Notes: generated by a model not told the origin, from the sequence alone. A stretch of DNA of 64,000 nucleotides from Actinospineispora eucalypti (GCA_014208095.1 JACHMT010000004.1:744001-808000), one strand, 5' to 3'. Counted from the stretch's first letter, positions 24,125 to 33,318 are shown. Numbers and translations are program-made.

Positions 24125-26019
24125 ATGACCGAGCTACCGCGTCAGCTGATGAACCACCCGTTGGATCCGGTGACCGCGCGGGAGATCGCCGAGGTGCGGC
24201 GGATCGTGGACCGCGCCGGGCTGGTCACCGAGCACACCCGGTTCGTCTACGTCGGGCTGGACGAACCGTCCAAGCAGGAGGTCCTCGGCGGAACGGACGC
24301 GCGCCGTTTCCGGGTGCTGCTGCTGGATCTGGCCACCCAGGTCTCCCGGGACGTGCTGGTCGACCTGGCCGGCGGCGAGGTGGCCCGCAACGACGTGCTG
24401 GACACCGTCACCGGCGGCCAGCTGCCGGTGCTGGACGAGGAGTTCGAGCTGGTCGAGCAGCTGCTGGCCAAGGATGAGCGCTGGTTGGCGGCACTGGCCG
24501 AGCGGGGCCTGGACGTGGCCGACGTGCGGGTGGCCCCGCTGTCCGCCGGGGTCTATGCCGACGAGTACCCGGACGAGGCCGGCCGGCGGCTGCTGCGCGG
24601 GCTGGCCTTCCGCCAGGACCACCCGGCCGACCCGGCCTGGGCGCACCCGATCGACGGGCTGGTCGCCTACGTGGACACCATCAACCGGGCGGTGGACCGG
24701 GTGATCGACACCGGCCCGGTGCCGATCCCGGCGGCGTCCGGCAACTACGAGGACCCCGAGGTGTCCGGCCCGCCCCGCAGGACCTTGAGGCCGATCGAGA
24801 TCAGCCAGCCCGAGGGCGTCAGCTTCCAGCTGGACGGGAACCTGCTGACCTGGGAGAACTGGTCGGTGCGGGTGGGCTTCGACGCCCGCGAGGGGCTGCT
24901 GTTGCACCAGCTGGGGTTCGCCGGCCGGCCGATCATCTACCGGGCGTCCATCGCTGAGATGGTGGTGCCCTACGCCGACCCGTCGCCGGTGCGGTCCTGG
25001 CAGAACTACTTCGACACCGGCGAGTACCTGGTCGGCCGGTACGCCAACTCGCTCGAACGAGGATGCGACTGCCTGGGCGAGATCACCTATCTGGAGGCGG
25101 TGATCGCCGACGAGGCGGGCAACCCCGCACGCTGCGCAACGCGGTGTGCATCCACGAGGAGGACTTCGGCATCCTGTGGAAGCACACCGACCTGTGGACC
25201 GGTTCGTCGCAGACCCGCCGCCAGCGCCGGCTGGTGATCTCCTTCTTCACCACGGTGGGGAACTACGACTACGGCTTCTACTGGTACCTCTACCTGGACG
25301 GCACCATCGGTTTCGAGGCCAAGGCCACCGGCGTGGTGTTCACCTCCGGGCGCAGCACAGAGCAAGGCTCGGACTACCCGTACGCCGCGCCGGTGGCGCC
25401 CGGCCTGGGCGCGCCGCTGCACCAGCACCTGTTCTCCGCCCGGCTGGACATGACCGTGGACGGCGTGGGCAACCGCGTCGAGGAGGTGGACGTCGCACGG
25501 GTACCCATGGGGCCGGACAACCCCAGGGGCAACGCGTTCACCTTCACCCGCACCCCGCTGCGGCGCGAGTCCTCCCGGGACGCCGACCAGGCGCGCAACC
25601 GGACCTGGCACGTGGTCAACCCGGACCGGCGCAACCACGTCGGCCAGCCGGTCGGCTACGCGCTGCTGCCGCAGGGACTGCCCACGCTGCTCGCCGACCC
25701 GGCGTCGTCCATCGCCAAGCGGGCCGCGTTCGCCACCCGGCACCTGTGGGTCACCCGGTACGACCCGGCGGAGCGGTACTCGGCCGGTGACTTCGTGAAC
25801 CAGCACCCGGGCGGGGCCGGCCTGCCGGCGTATGTGGCGGCGGACCGGGAGATCGACGGCGAGGACCTCGTCCTCTGGCACACCTTCGGGCTCACCCACG
25901 CGCCGCGCCCGGAGGACTGGCCGATCATGCCGGTGGACTACTGCGGGTTCACCCTGAAGCCGGTCGGCTTCTTCGACCGCAACCCCACGCTGGACGTGCC
26001 GGGACCGTGTGATGGCTGA
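24125..26019 (+). pseudogene. copper-containing amine oxidase, split by a frameshift
   Basis: The ATG at 24125 follows AAGGAGG at 24110-24116. The first frame runs through [19 protein letters not shown] and then loses homology; the protein continues one frame away with [20 protein letters not shown]. The break is at a CCCC run (25123-25126), where one missing C would explain it. All catalytic features are present: [11 protein letters not shown] (TPQ tyrosine), [12 protein letters not shown] (copper HxH) and [14 protein letters not shown] (third histidine). Rejoined length is about 630, normal for the family. It would oxidise primary amines such as phenylethylamine to aldehydes. A recent mutation or a sequencing error are both possible. 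Confidence 0.85.
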
Positions 26020-27313
26020 GCTGACCGAACTGCTGGACGTGTCGGAGCGGATGTCGATCGACGAGCTGCGCGAGCTGCAGCTGACCCGGTTGCGCTGGTC
26101 GCTGGCCCACGCGTACCGGAACGTGCCGTTCTACCGCGCCTCCTTCGACGCCGCCGGGGTGCGCCCGGAGGACTGTCGCTCGCTGGCCGACCTGGCGCAT
26201 TTCCCCACCACCGGCAAGGCGGACCTGCGGGCCAACTACCCGTTCGGCATGTTCGCCGTGCCCCGGGCGCGGGTGCGCCGGATCCACGCGTCCTCCGGCA
26301 CCACCGGTGCGCCGACCGTGGTCGGCTACACGGAGAAGGACCTGGCCGACTGGGCTCGCCTGGTCGCCCGGTCGCTGCGCGCGGCCGGGGTGCGGCCCGG
26401 CGACCTGGTGCACAACGCGTACGGGTACGGGCTGTTCACCGGCGGGTTGGGCGCGCACGCCGGCGCCGAGGCGCTGGGCGCGACGGTGGTGCCGATCTCC
26501 GGCGGGATGACCCCGCGCCAGGTGCGGCTGATCCAGGACTTCCGCCCGGACGCGGTGCTGGCCACGCCGTCCTACCTGTTGACCATCATCGACGAGTTCG
26601 AGCGCTCCGGCCTCGACCCGCGCGGGTGTTCGCTGCGCGTGGGTGTGCTGGGCGCCGAGCCGTGGACCGAGCGGATGCGCGCGGAGATCGAGGAACGGCT
26701 GGGCATCGACGCGGTGGACATCTACGGGCTGTCCGAGGTGATGGGGCCGGGCGTGGCCTGCGAGTCCGTGGCCACCAAGGACGGCCCGCACATCTGGGAG
26801 GACCACTTCTACCCGGAGGTCATCGATCCTTCCTCCGGCGCCCCCCGGCCGGACGGGGAATCCGGTGAGCTGGTTTTCACCTCGCTCACCAAGGAGGCTT
26901 TCCCGATCATCCGGTATCGCACGCGGGACCTCACCACATTGCGCCCGGGAACCGCCCGGCCGGGTATGCGGCGGATGGAAAGAATTACCGGGCGTAGCGA
27001 TGACATGATTATTCTGCGCGGCGTGAACGTGTTCCCGACGCAGCTCGAGGAAATTGTGCTGCGGACCGCCGGTCTGGCCCCGCACTTCGAACTCGTGCTC
27101 ACCACTACGGGCCGGCTGGACGCTATGGCGGTGCGGGTGGAGGCGCGTGCGGGACTGTCCCCGGAGGCGCGCTCGGCGGCCGGCGCGGCGCTGGTGCATG
27201 CCGTGAAGGAGACCGTCGGCGTGTCGGTGACCTGCGAAATCCTCGATCCGGCCGCTCTGGAGCGGTCGGCGGGCAAGATCCAGCGCGTGATCGACCGGCG
27301 CGAGCGGCTATAA
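26012..27313 (+). CDS. paaK: phenylacetate-CoA ligase family protein
   Basis: 433 residues from ATG 26012 (GTG 26009 possible), overlapping the amine oxidase end by 8 nt. Adenylate-forming enzyme: phosphate-binding loop [35 protein letters not shown], the aspartate in [10 protein letters not shown], and the hinge [20 protein letters not shown]. These are characteristic of PaaK, which makes phenylacetyl-CoA from phenylacetate, CoA and ATP. With an amine oxidase it suggests phenylethylamine or tyramine breakdown; the intermediate aldehyde dehydrogenase is not here. The precise acid is inferred. Confidence 0.85.
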   Translation: MAELTELLDVSERMSIDELRELQLTRLRWSLAHAYRNVPFYRASFDAAGVRPEDCRSLADLAHFPTTGKADLRANYPFGMFAVPRARVRRIHASSGTTGAPTVVGYTEKDLADWARLVARSLRAAGVRPGDLVHNAYGYGLFTGGLGAHAGAEALGATVVPISGGMTPRQVRLIQDFRPDAVLATPSYLLTIIDEFERSGLDPRGCSLRVGVLGAEPWTERMRAEIEERLGIDAVDIYGLSEVMGPGVACESVATKDGPHIWEDHFYPEVIDPSSGAPRPDGESGELVFTSLTKEAFPIIRYRTRDLTTLRPGTARPGMRRMERITGRSDDMIILRGVNVFPTQLEEIVLRTAGLAPHFELVLTTTGRLDAMAVRVEARAGLSPEARSAAGAALVHAVKETVGVSVTCEILDPAALERSAGKIQRVIDRRERL

Positions 27314-27340
27314 CGGTCACATAACGTGACCGGCTATAGC
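27307..27340. promoter_or_regulatory. hairpin or operator after paaK
   Basis: CGGTCAC (27314-27320) and GTGACCG (27326-27332) pair around ATAAC, and the outer GCTATA/TATAGC extend the dyad. It overlaps the last codons of paaK and lies 84 nt before the secreted hydrolase gene. No U-tract, so it could be either a terminator or a regulator site. Confidence 0.4.
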
Positions 27341-27423
27341 AATAACGGCCCATCGTTACCCAGAAGCCACTGAAATAGGCGCACTCCATTCGTTGTACCG
27401 GTAAAGCGGAGGAATGGAGTTGA

Positions 27424-28668
27424 GTGGTGAAAATTGTAGGCGTGGTCGCCGCCGTGGCGGTCGCAATTGCGGTCGCGGTGGTCGTCCCCGGTTCGGCCAC
27501 CGCGACCGGTAAGGGCTCGGACTGTGAGTCGCTGGATGTCCAGGTGCCCGGTTCGGTGGTGGAGAAGCAGATCGTGCCGGCGCCCGGTGCGGGTACCGCC
27601 GCGGCGCTGCTGAGCGGTTCGGCCAAGCCGGGCTTCACCATCCACGGCAAGCTCTGCCTGCCCGAGGGTGGCGCGCCGAAGACGGTCATGCTGGCGATGC
27701 ACGGCATCCTCTACACCAACGGCTACTGGAACGTCGAGTACAAGCCCGACACGTACAACTTCTCCCAGTACATGAACGAGGCCGGCTACGCGGTTTTCGC
27801 CATCGACCGGCTGGGCTACGGCGGAAGCTCCAAGCCGCCGGCCGCACTGGTCACGCTGGACGCGCAGGCCGAGGTGGTGCACGAGATCATCGGCAAGCTG
27901 CGCCGGGGTGAGATCGGTGGGCAGAAGTTCCAGCGGGTGATGCTGGTCGGCTACTCGTACGGCACCGCCACGTCCTGGCGGGAGACCTCGAAGTACAACG
28001 ACGCGGACGCCATCCTGACCACGGCGTGGGGCAGCACCTTCCAGAACATCCCGTTGCTGCGGGTGTTCACCTCGTTCCGGCCGGCGCAGCTCGACCCGAG
28101 GTTCCGCGACCGTCCGGCCGGCTACCTGTACAGCCCGGAGGGGCGCAACCAGAACTACTTCTACGACCTGAGCAACGTCGACCCGGAGATCATCAAGTAC
28201 TCCAACGAGGTGCTGCAGGACACCATCACGGCCGGCGAGATCGCCAGCTTCTACCCGCGTTACGGCGGCATCCCGCTGGCCAACGCGCCGTCCGGCAAGG
28301 AGATCACCCTGCCGCTGTCGAACCAGACGAAGTCGATCAAGGTGCCCACGTTCCTGGTCAACGGCACCGGCGAGCTGTTCTTCTGCGGCATCGACCAGCA
28401 GCACTGCACGAGCAGCCAGGAGCTGCAGAAGCAGGAGTCCAAGTACTTCTCCGAAGCGGCCTGCTTCCGGGCGGCGGTCATCCCGAACGCCGGCCACAAC
28501 CTGAACCTTCAGCGCAACGCCCCGTTCGCCTACGAAACCATGCGCACCTTCGCCGACCAGGTCCTAGGCCCCGACGGCGACAACCTGGAAAACTACAAAC
28601 GCGACTGCGCGGCCTTCTCCGGCTCCAACGTACCCGGCGGCCAACCCCGCTTCGGCGCCCTCAAGTAG
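27424..28668 (+). CDS. secreted alpha/beta hydrolase
   Basis: About 414 residues from GTG at 27424 (GTG 27427 equally possible), with GGAGG upstream. Signal peptide at residues 1-28 (VVGVVAAVAVAIAVAVVVPG-like core, ATA cleavage region). Hydrolase fold: VMLAMHGILYTNGYW (oxyanion region), nucleophile elbow VGYSYGTATSW, late aspartate near FLVNGTGELFFCG and catalytic histidine in IPNAGHNLNL. Extracellular esterase or lipase-like enzyme; substrate unknown. A single-gene unit followed by a repeat block. Confidence 0.85.
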   Translation: MVKIVGVVAAVAVAIAVAVVVPGSATATGKGSDCESLDVQVPGSVVEKQIVPAPGAGTAAALLSGSAKPGFTIHGKLCLPEGGAPKTVMLAMHGILYTNGYWNVEYKPDTYNFSQYMNEAGYAVFAIDRLGYGGSSKPPAALVTLDAQAEVVHEIIGKLRRGEIGGQKFQRVMLVGYSYGTATSWRETSKYNDADAILTTAWGSTFQNIPLLRVFTSFRPAQLDPRFRDRPAGYLYSPEGRNQNYFYDLSNVDPEIIKYSNEVLQDTITAGEIASFYPRYGGIPLANAPSGKEITLPLSNQTKSIKVPTFLVNGTGELFFCGIDQQHCTSSQELQKQESKYFSEAACFRAAVIPNAGHNLNLQRNAPFAYETMRTFADQVLGPDGDNLENYKRDCAAFSGSNVPGGQPRFGALK

Positions 28669-28683
28669 GGCCCCCTGAAGCCG

Positions 28684-28786
28684 ATTCAGTGCCTTCAGCA
28701 CAGTGATTCAGTCACTTCGGCGGCCAGAAGTGACTGAATCAGTCGCCAGAACTCACTGAATCAGGCGCCGGAAGTGACTGAATCAG
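28684..28786. repeat. TTCAG/CTGAA dispersed repeat, second locus
   Basis: Perfect inverted arms TGATTCAGTCACTTC (28704-28718) and GAAGTGACTGAATCA (28727-28741) with an 8-nt loop, preceded by GATTCAGTGCCTTCAGCA, which also starts the block at 23801, and followed by further CTGAATCA copies. Sits between two co-directional genes. Confidence 0.7.
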
Positions 28787-28861
28787 GTGGGGTGGGGGGC
28801 GGGCAAGGGGTGTGCGGGGAGGGACAAGACCGCGGGTGGGTCGGGCGTCTTGGGTGGGGGG

Positions 28862-29518
28862 ATGGGCAGGGGCGGCGACGAGTCGGTGGCGGACGTGGTC
28901 GCGGACCGGATCCGCGACGCGATCGTGTCCGGCCAGCTGGCACCGGGCTCCGGGTTCTCCACCCGCGCGGTCGGGGAGTGGCTGGGGGTGAGCTTCATCC
29001 CGGTCCGCGAGGCGCTGCGGGACCTGCGCGCGGAGGGACTGATCGTGCACCGGGTCGGCCGCCGGCCCGCCGTGGCGCCGCTGGACACCGACGAGCTGTT
29101 CGGCGTGCACCGGCTGCGCCGGCTGATCGAGCCGGAACTGGCCGCGCAGGCCGCCGAGCTGTGCCAACCCGCCGACCTGAGCCAAGCCGAGGAACTGCTG
29201 GCCGGGCTGGCCGACCCGGCGCGCTCCCCGGACGAACGGCACGCCGCGCACCACCGTTTCCACGCCGTCCTGCTCCGCCCGGCCAGCACCCCGGCCGACC
29301 GGCGGGTGCTGCGCACCGCGTGGCGGGTCACCGAGCGGTGCATGCGGGTGGGCCTTTCCGACGCCGACCGGGACCGGCTGGAGTGCGAGCTGGCCGAGCA
29401 GCACCGGGCGCTGCTCGAACCGTTCCGCGCGGAGGACGCGGCCGGGGTCCGCGCGGCGATGCGCGAGCACCTGAGGGACAGCCTGCGCCTGGCGCTGCGC
29501 GGCATCGCGCCCGGCTGA
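28862..29518 (+). CDS. GntR-family regulator, FCD subfamily
   Basis: 218 residues from the ATG at 28862; upstream frame extension runs through repeat DNA and is unlikely. Winged helix at about residues 5-70 (ADRIRDAIVSGQLAPGSGFS, SFIPVREALRDLRAEGLI), then the FCD helical sensor domain (RLRRLIEPELAAQAAEL, HHRFHAVLLRP, AAMREHLRDSLR). No metabolic partner is adjacent; the target is unknown. Confidence 0.9.
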   Translation: MGRGGDESVADVVADRIRDAIVSGQLAPGSGFSTRAVGEWLGVSFIPVREALRDLRAEGLIVHRVGRRPAVAPLDTDELFGVHRLRRLIEPELAAQAAELCQPADLSQAEELLAGLADPARSPDERHAAHHRFHAVLLRPASTPADRRVLRTAWRVTERCMRVGLSDADRDRLECELAEQHRALLEPFRAEDAAGVRAAMREHLRDSLRLALRGIAPG

Positions 29519-29527
29519 GCGCCGCGA

Positions 29528-30562
29528 CTACATCCAGTCGTGGTACCTGAACACCAGGTAGAGCACCAGCGCGAGCGCCAGCATCAGGCCGATGGCGAAC
29601 GGGTAGCCGAGCATCCAGTTCAGCTCCGGCATGTGGGTGAAGTTCATGCCGTAGATGCCGGCGATCAGGGTAGGCGCGAAGAGGATGGCGGCGACCGAGG
29701 AGACCCGCTTCATCTGCTGGTTCTGCTGGAAGCTGGCCTCGGTCAGCCGGGTCATCTCGTCGTTCTGCCGCTGGGCCACCAGCGCGGCGTTCACCTGGAG
29801 GATGTTGGCCAGCAGCTGGCGGAAGCCTTCGGTGCGCTCCACCACGTTGGCCTGGTGGTCGGCCACGTCGCGCAGCATCCGGCGCAGCTCCAGGTCGGCC
29901 TCGCCGGCCCGGTCCTTGAGCAGGTCGCGCAGCTGGTTCAGCAGCTCGGTGAGCGGGCCGACCGCGCGCTGGAACTCGATCACCTCGCGGGACAGCTGGT
30001 AGATCCGCCGGGAGGCCTGAGGGTCACCGTCGTAGACCTGCACCTCGATCTCGTCGATGTCGTTCTGCAGCCCGGCCAGCACCGGCAGGTAGTCGTCGAC
30101 CACCTTGTCCAGGATGGCGTAGAACACCGCGAACGGGCCGAGTTTCAGCAGCTCGGGGGCCGCCTCCAGGCGTTCGCGCACCTCGACCAGCCGGGGCTCC
30201 TCGGCGTGCCGCAGCACCACCACGAAGTCCGGGCCGAGGAACAGGTGCACCTCGCCCAGCTCCACGACCTCGACCGGGTCCACGTACCGCGCCGGGCGGA
30301 GCACCGCGAAGAAGAGGTTCCCGTAGCGCTCCAGCTTGGGCCGCTGGTGGGCGTCGATCGCGTCCTCGACCGCCAACGGGTGCAGGTCGAACTCGGAGGC
30401 GACCGAGCGCAGCTCCTCCTCGGTCGGCCGCAGCAGGCCGATCCAGCAGAAGCTCTTCCCCGCGTCCGGGCAGCGGCGCAGCTCCTCGAAGGTGTGGTCC
30501 AGCGAGGCGGGTTTGACCGCTTTCTTGCCGTCGATGTAGATCGCGTTGTTGATCAGCGACAT
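29528..30562 (-). CDS. corA: CorA-type magnesium/cobalt channel
   Basis: 344 residues from ATG 30562, which follows GGGAG; the longer frame adds no homologous sequence. Large cytoplasmic alpha/beta and coiled-helix domain, then two C-terminal membrane helices (VSSVAAILFAPTLIAGIYG and YPFAIGLMLALALVLYLVF) with the pore signature YGMNF followed by the acidic-aromatic loop THMPELNW. Forms a pentameric divalent-cation channel. Ends RYHDWM with a basic tail. Convergent with the GntR gene. Confidence 0.93.
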   Translation of the reverse strand: MSLINNAIYIDGKKAVKPASLDHTFEELRRCPDAGKSFCWIGLLRPTEEELRSVASEFDLHPLAVEDAIDAHQRPKLERYGNLFFAVLRPARYVDPVEVVELGEVHLFLGPDFVVVLRHAEEPRLVEVRERLEAAPELLKLGPFAVFYAILDKVVDDYLPVLAGLQNDIDEIEVQVYDGDPQASRRIYQLSREVIEFQRAVGPLTELLNQLRDLLKDRAGEADLELRRMLRDVADHQANVVERTEGFRQLLANILQVNAALVAQRQNDEMTRLTEASFQQNQQMKRVSSVAAILFAPTLIAGIYGMNFTHMPELNWMLGYPFAIGLMLALALVLYLVFRYHDWM

Positions 30563-30638
30563 TGCGGCTCCCGGCGGGCGTGTTCGGTCCGTCGCCGCCG
30601 AGCTTGGCACAGCCGGCCGGCCGCTGCTGATACGCCGC

Positions 30639-31418
30639 TCAGGAAGCCTCGACGACGGTTCCCACCGGCTCGTCGTTCAGCGCCTTGGTCAGGTTGCCCG
30701 GTTTCCGGCCGTTGATCACCTGGACCCGCTTGACGTGCTTGGCCCGTGACATCAGCGGCAGCACCAGCGGGTCGATCGGGAGCTCCCGGCCGGCCAGTTC
30801 GGCGGTGCTCGCCCGATCCACCGGCCGGCCGTCCACCAGCACCCCGTCCACGTCCTTGACGAAGATCGTCCGGGCCGCGCCGAACGCGTCGGCCAGCAGG
30901 AAGGCGCCGACGTCGGCCTGGTGCGGCGGGATCTTCCCCAGCTGGGGCGGGAACTCGTAGAGCCCGTACGGCGGGTAGCCGTTGGAGACCACGGCGGGGC
31001 TGGCCGCCAGGTGCACGGCGAGCTGCCGGGCGACCATACTGTGCGGCAGGTAGGAAACCCCGTGCTCGGCCAGCAGCGCGGCCACCAGGTGACCGTTCTG
31101 CTCCGCCTCGGTGCTGGCCAGCGCGGCGAGCGCGCCGGTGGGCAGCCCGAGGTCCAGGCCGACACCGAGCACGTGCCGGGCGCGCACCCCGGGGCCGGTC
31201 AGGATCAGCATCTTGTGTTCGCCGGCGGTGACCAGCGTGCGCAGCTCCTCGACCAGTGGGCCGAGTGCCTCGGCGCCCCGGTCGATGATCGACCGGCCGC
31301 CCAGGGCCACCACGTTCAGCCAGGGCAGCATGCGGATGACCGGGCGGTCGATGGGGCGAACCAGCTCGCGGTCCAGCAGCGTCTGGCGCATCAGCGCGGA
31401 CGGAACGTCTTTCAGCAT
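30639..31418 (-). CDS. mosA: molybdenum storage protein subunit alpha
   Basis: 259 residues of the amino-acid-kinase (UMP kinase) fold. Similarity to MosA of the Azotobacter storage protein is clear from MRQTLLDRELVRPI, MLPWLNVVALGGRSIIDRG, LTGPGVRARHVLGVGLDLGL, AEQNGHLVAALLAEHGVSY and VQVINGRKPGNLTKAL. Alpha and beta form a cage that packs polyoxomolybdate or tungstate using ATP. The gene lies 9 nt after mosB on the same strand. Slightly shorter than the Azotobacter subunit. No nitrogenase or Mo-uptake genes lie in the window, so it probably serves molybdoenzyme supply. Confidence 0.88.
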   Translation of the reverse strand: MLKDVPSALMRQTLLDRELVRPIDRPVIRMLPWLNVVALGGRSIIDRGAEALGPLVEELRTLVTAGEHKMLILTGPGVRARHVLGVGLDLGLPTGALAALASTEAEQNGHLVAALLAEHGVSYLPHSMVARQLAVHLAASPAVVSNGYPPYGLYEFPPQLGKIPPHQADVGAFLLADAFGAARTIFVKDVDGVLVDGRPVDRASTAELAGRELPIDPLVLPLMSRAKHVKRVQVINGRKPGNLTKALNDEPVGTVVEAS

Positions 31419-31427
31419 CTCTCGACC

Positions 31428-32246
31428 TCAGTTCGCGGTGATGATGGTGCCGACGTGTTCGCCGTTCAGCGCCCTGGTGATCAGGCCGGGCTTCAGGCCG
31501 TTGATCACCTGCACCGAGCGGGCGTGCCGGGCGTGCCGCATCAGCTCGAACAGCGGCCGCTCCAGCACCACGTCCGGCAGGTCCAGCTCGATCAGCTCGT
31601 CCACGGTGATGCGCGGGATGAGCGTGGCGGACCGGTCGGTCTTCGGGTTGGCCGTGTACAGGCCGTCCTCGTCCTTGACGAAGATCATGTCCCGGCAGCC
31701 GTAGACCTCGGCGACCAGGTAGCAGCCCGCGTCCGTGCGGTAGGGCGGGATCACGCCCTCGGCCGGCACCCGCTGCCACAGGTCGTAGGGCGGCATGCCG
31801 GCGAAGATCACCGCGTGCGCCTCGGCCAGGTACAGCGGCAGCGCGCCGAACGCGTCGTGCCCGGCCACCGGCACCCCGTGCCGGGCCATCAGGTAGCCGA
31901 GCATGGTGGCGTTCTGGCCGGCCACGGCGGCGCCGACGTCGGTGAGCACACCGGTGGGCAGCCCCAGCTCGGCGGCCACCGAGTAGACGTGCCGGGCCCG
32001 GGTGCCACCGCCGGTGCCGATCAGCAGCTGGTGCTCGCGCTTGGCCTGCACCAGCTCGTCCACCACCGGAAGCACGGCCGCGCGGCCCCGGTCCATCAGG
32101 CTCTGCCCGCCGATCTTGAGCACCGCCGCGTCCGGCAGCACCCGGTAGTCCGGTACCCGCTCGGTGGCCTCGGCCAGCTCGGCGTCCGTGTAGGACCGGC
32201 TCATCAGCAGCGATTCCAGGGCCGCCCGATCTTCTGTCACGCTCAC
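31428..32246 (-). CDS. mosB: molybdenum storage protein subunit beta
   Basis: 272 residues, GTG start at 32246 (GTG at 32240 possible). Close to MosB through most of its length: LPDAAVLKIGGQSLMDRG, LIGTGGGTRARHVYSVAAEL, MPPYDLWQRVPAEGVIPPY, RTDAGCYLVAEVYGC, IFVKDEDGLYTANPKT and NGEHVGTIITAN. First gene of the mosBA operon. A structured GC-rich leader sits 29-71 nt upstream of the start. The divergent gene is a GntR regulator that may or may not control it. Confidence 0.9.
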   Translation of the reverse strand: MSVTEDRAALESLLMSRSYTDAELAEATERVPDYRVLPDAAVLKIGGQSLMDRGRAAVLPVVDELVQAKREHQLLIGTGGGTRARHVYSVAAELGLPTGVLTDVGAAVAGQNATMLGYLMARHGVPVAGHDAFGALPLYLAEAHAVIFAGMPPYDLWQRVPAEGVIPPYRTDAGCYLVAEVYGCRDMIFVKDEDGLYTANPKTDRSATLIPRITVDELIELDLPDVVLERPLFELMRHARHARSVQVINGLKPGLITRALNGEHVGTIITAN

Positions 32247-32274
32247 GGCGGCAGGCTATTGCGCCGCGCGCGGG

Positions 32275-32317
32275 CGCCGCCGCGTCGGCAAACCCGGTGC
32301 TTCGGGTTCCGGCGGCG
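32275..32317 (-). promoter_or_regulatory. structured leader upstream of mosBA
   Basis: CGCCGCC (32275-32281) pairs with GGCGGCG (32311-32317), and inside it AACCCG (32291-32296) pairs with CGGGTT (32303-32308), leaving an asymmetric bulge. The element lies in the presumed 5' leader of mosBA. I cannot match it to a known molybdenum-cofactor riboswitch. Confidence 0.3.
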
Positions 32318-32432
32318 TCCGCGGACGCGATCGCGGCCGGTCCCCGGCGCCGGTGCCGCGACAGCGGTCCCGCGGCGACCGGGGGAATTCACCCTAAAGG
32401 CCCCGGGCGCCCGCCTCGATCGGGTTACCATT

Positions 32433-32447
32433 TACCGGTAACCGGTA
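32433..32447. promoter_or_regulatory. operator palindrome before GntR gene
   Basis: TACCGGT-A-ACCGGTA is a perfect 7-1-7 palindrome ending 17 nt before the GntR start codon and overlapping where its promoter must be. Probably the autoregulatory site. Confidence 0.55.
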
Positions 32448-32464
32448 GGTTTGCGGGAGGGCCG

Positions 32465-33121
32465 ATGCCACTGGACACGTTGTCCGACCGGCCGGGCCGG
32501 CTGACCGACGCGGTGCACCGCGAGCTGCGCGCCGCCGTGCTGAGCGGTGACCCGGCGCCGGGGCAGCAGCTGTCCGTGCCCGAGCTGGCCCGCCGGCTGG
32601 GGGTGTCCCGGGGGTCGGTGCGGGAAGCGGTGCTCGGGCTGGTCGCGGACGGGCTGGCCGAGGAACGCCCGCGCCGGGGCGTGGTCGTGGCCACCATCGG
32701 CCCGGCCGAGCTGCGGCAGATCCACCAGATCCGGGAGGCGCTGGAGGGGCAGGCGGCCCGGCTGGGCGCGGCGTCGGCCACCCCGGAGGCGCTGGCCGAG
32801 CTGGCCGAGCTGCTGGCGCACCAGCGCCGGGCCATCGCCGCCGGGGACGGCCCCGGCTACGCGCACGCCGATGAGCGGTTCCACGCCCGGCTGGCCGAGG
32901 CCGGCGGCAACCCCATGCTGGCCGCGCTGGTCGAGCGGCTGCGCCGCCAGATGGCACTGGCGCTGCACCGGCTGGCGCACGACAGCGAGGAGCACCGGGA
33001 GCGCGGGTGCGCGGAGCTGGCCGAGGTGCTCGCCGCCGTGCGCGCCGGCGACCCGGACGCCGCCGAGGCGGCGATGCGCGCGCACATCCGACGCACCATG
33101 ACCCGGCCGGAGGGCAACTGA
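32465..33121 (+). CDS. GntR-family regulator, FCD subfamily
   Basis: 218 residues from ATG 32465 after GGGAGG. Winged helix at about residues 10-72 (AVHRELRAAVLSGDPAPGQQ, GVSRGSVREAVLGLVADGL) and FCD domain (IHQIREALEGQAARL, HADERFHARLAEAGGNPML, AAMRAHIRRTMTR). Its stop overlaps the ATG of a HAD-like remnant by one base (TGATG), so it once formed a regulator-enzyme operon similar to the HAD/GntR pair at 18.5-19.8 kb. Confidence 0.9.
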   Translation: MPLDTLSDRPGRLTDAVHRELRAAVLSGDPAPGQQLSVPELARRLGVSRGSVREAVLGLVADGLAEERPRRGVVVATIGPAELRQIHQIREALEGQAARLGAASATPEALAELAELLAHQRRAIAAGDGPGYAHADERFHARLAEAGGNPMLAALVERLRRQMALALHRLAHDSEEHRERGCAELAEVLAAVRAGDPDAAEAAMRAHIRRTMTRPEGN

Positions 33122-33318
33122 TGATCACGCCCGCGCGCTGGGACGCGGTGCTGTTCGACCTGCGCTTCGACCTGCCCGGCGCGGCGGGCGTCGGCATGCC
33201 GGTCTGGTGGCACAACCGGGCGCGCGCCGACCGGGGTGAACTGCCCGCCCCACTGGCCGAACACGACCGGTTGACCCCGTTGCCCCGGGACGTGCTTATG
33301 GCGCCGACGGAAATTTGA
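33121..33318 (+). pseudogene. HAD-like hydrolase remnant with internal deletion
   Basis: 65 residues. MITPARWDAVLFDL matches a HAD N-terminus up to the nucleophile motif, then the sequence jumps to a C-terminal-like stretch (GVGMPVWWHNRARADRGELP, LTPLP) of the kind that follows motif IV. Motifs II and III and the cap are absent, so a deletion of roughly 130-150 codons fused the two ends in frame. The start is translationally coupled to the GntR gene. It cannot be an active hydrolase. Confidence 0.6.

Noticed and set aside
25115-25135. Programmed -1 frameshift in the amine oxidase gene
   Set aside because: The run CAACCCC does not fit an X XXY YYZ slippery heptamer and no stimulatory structure is evident; a lost base is simpler.
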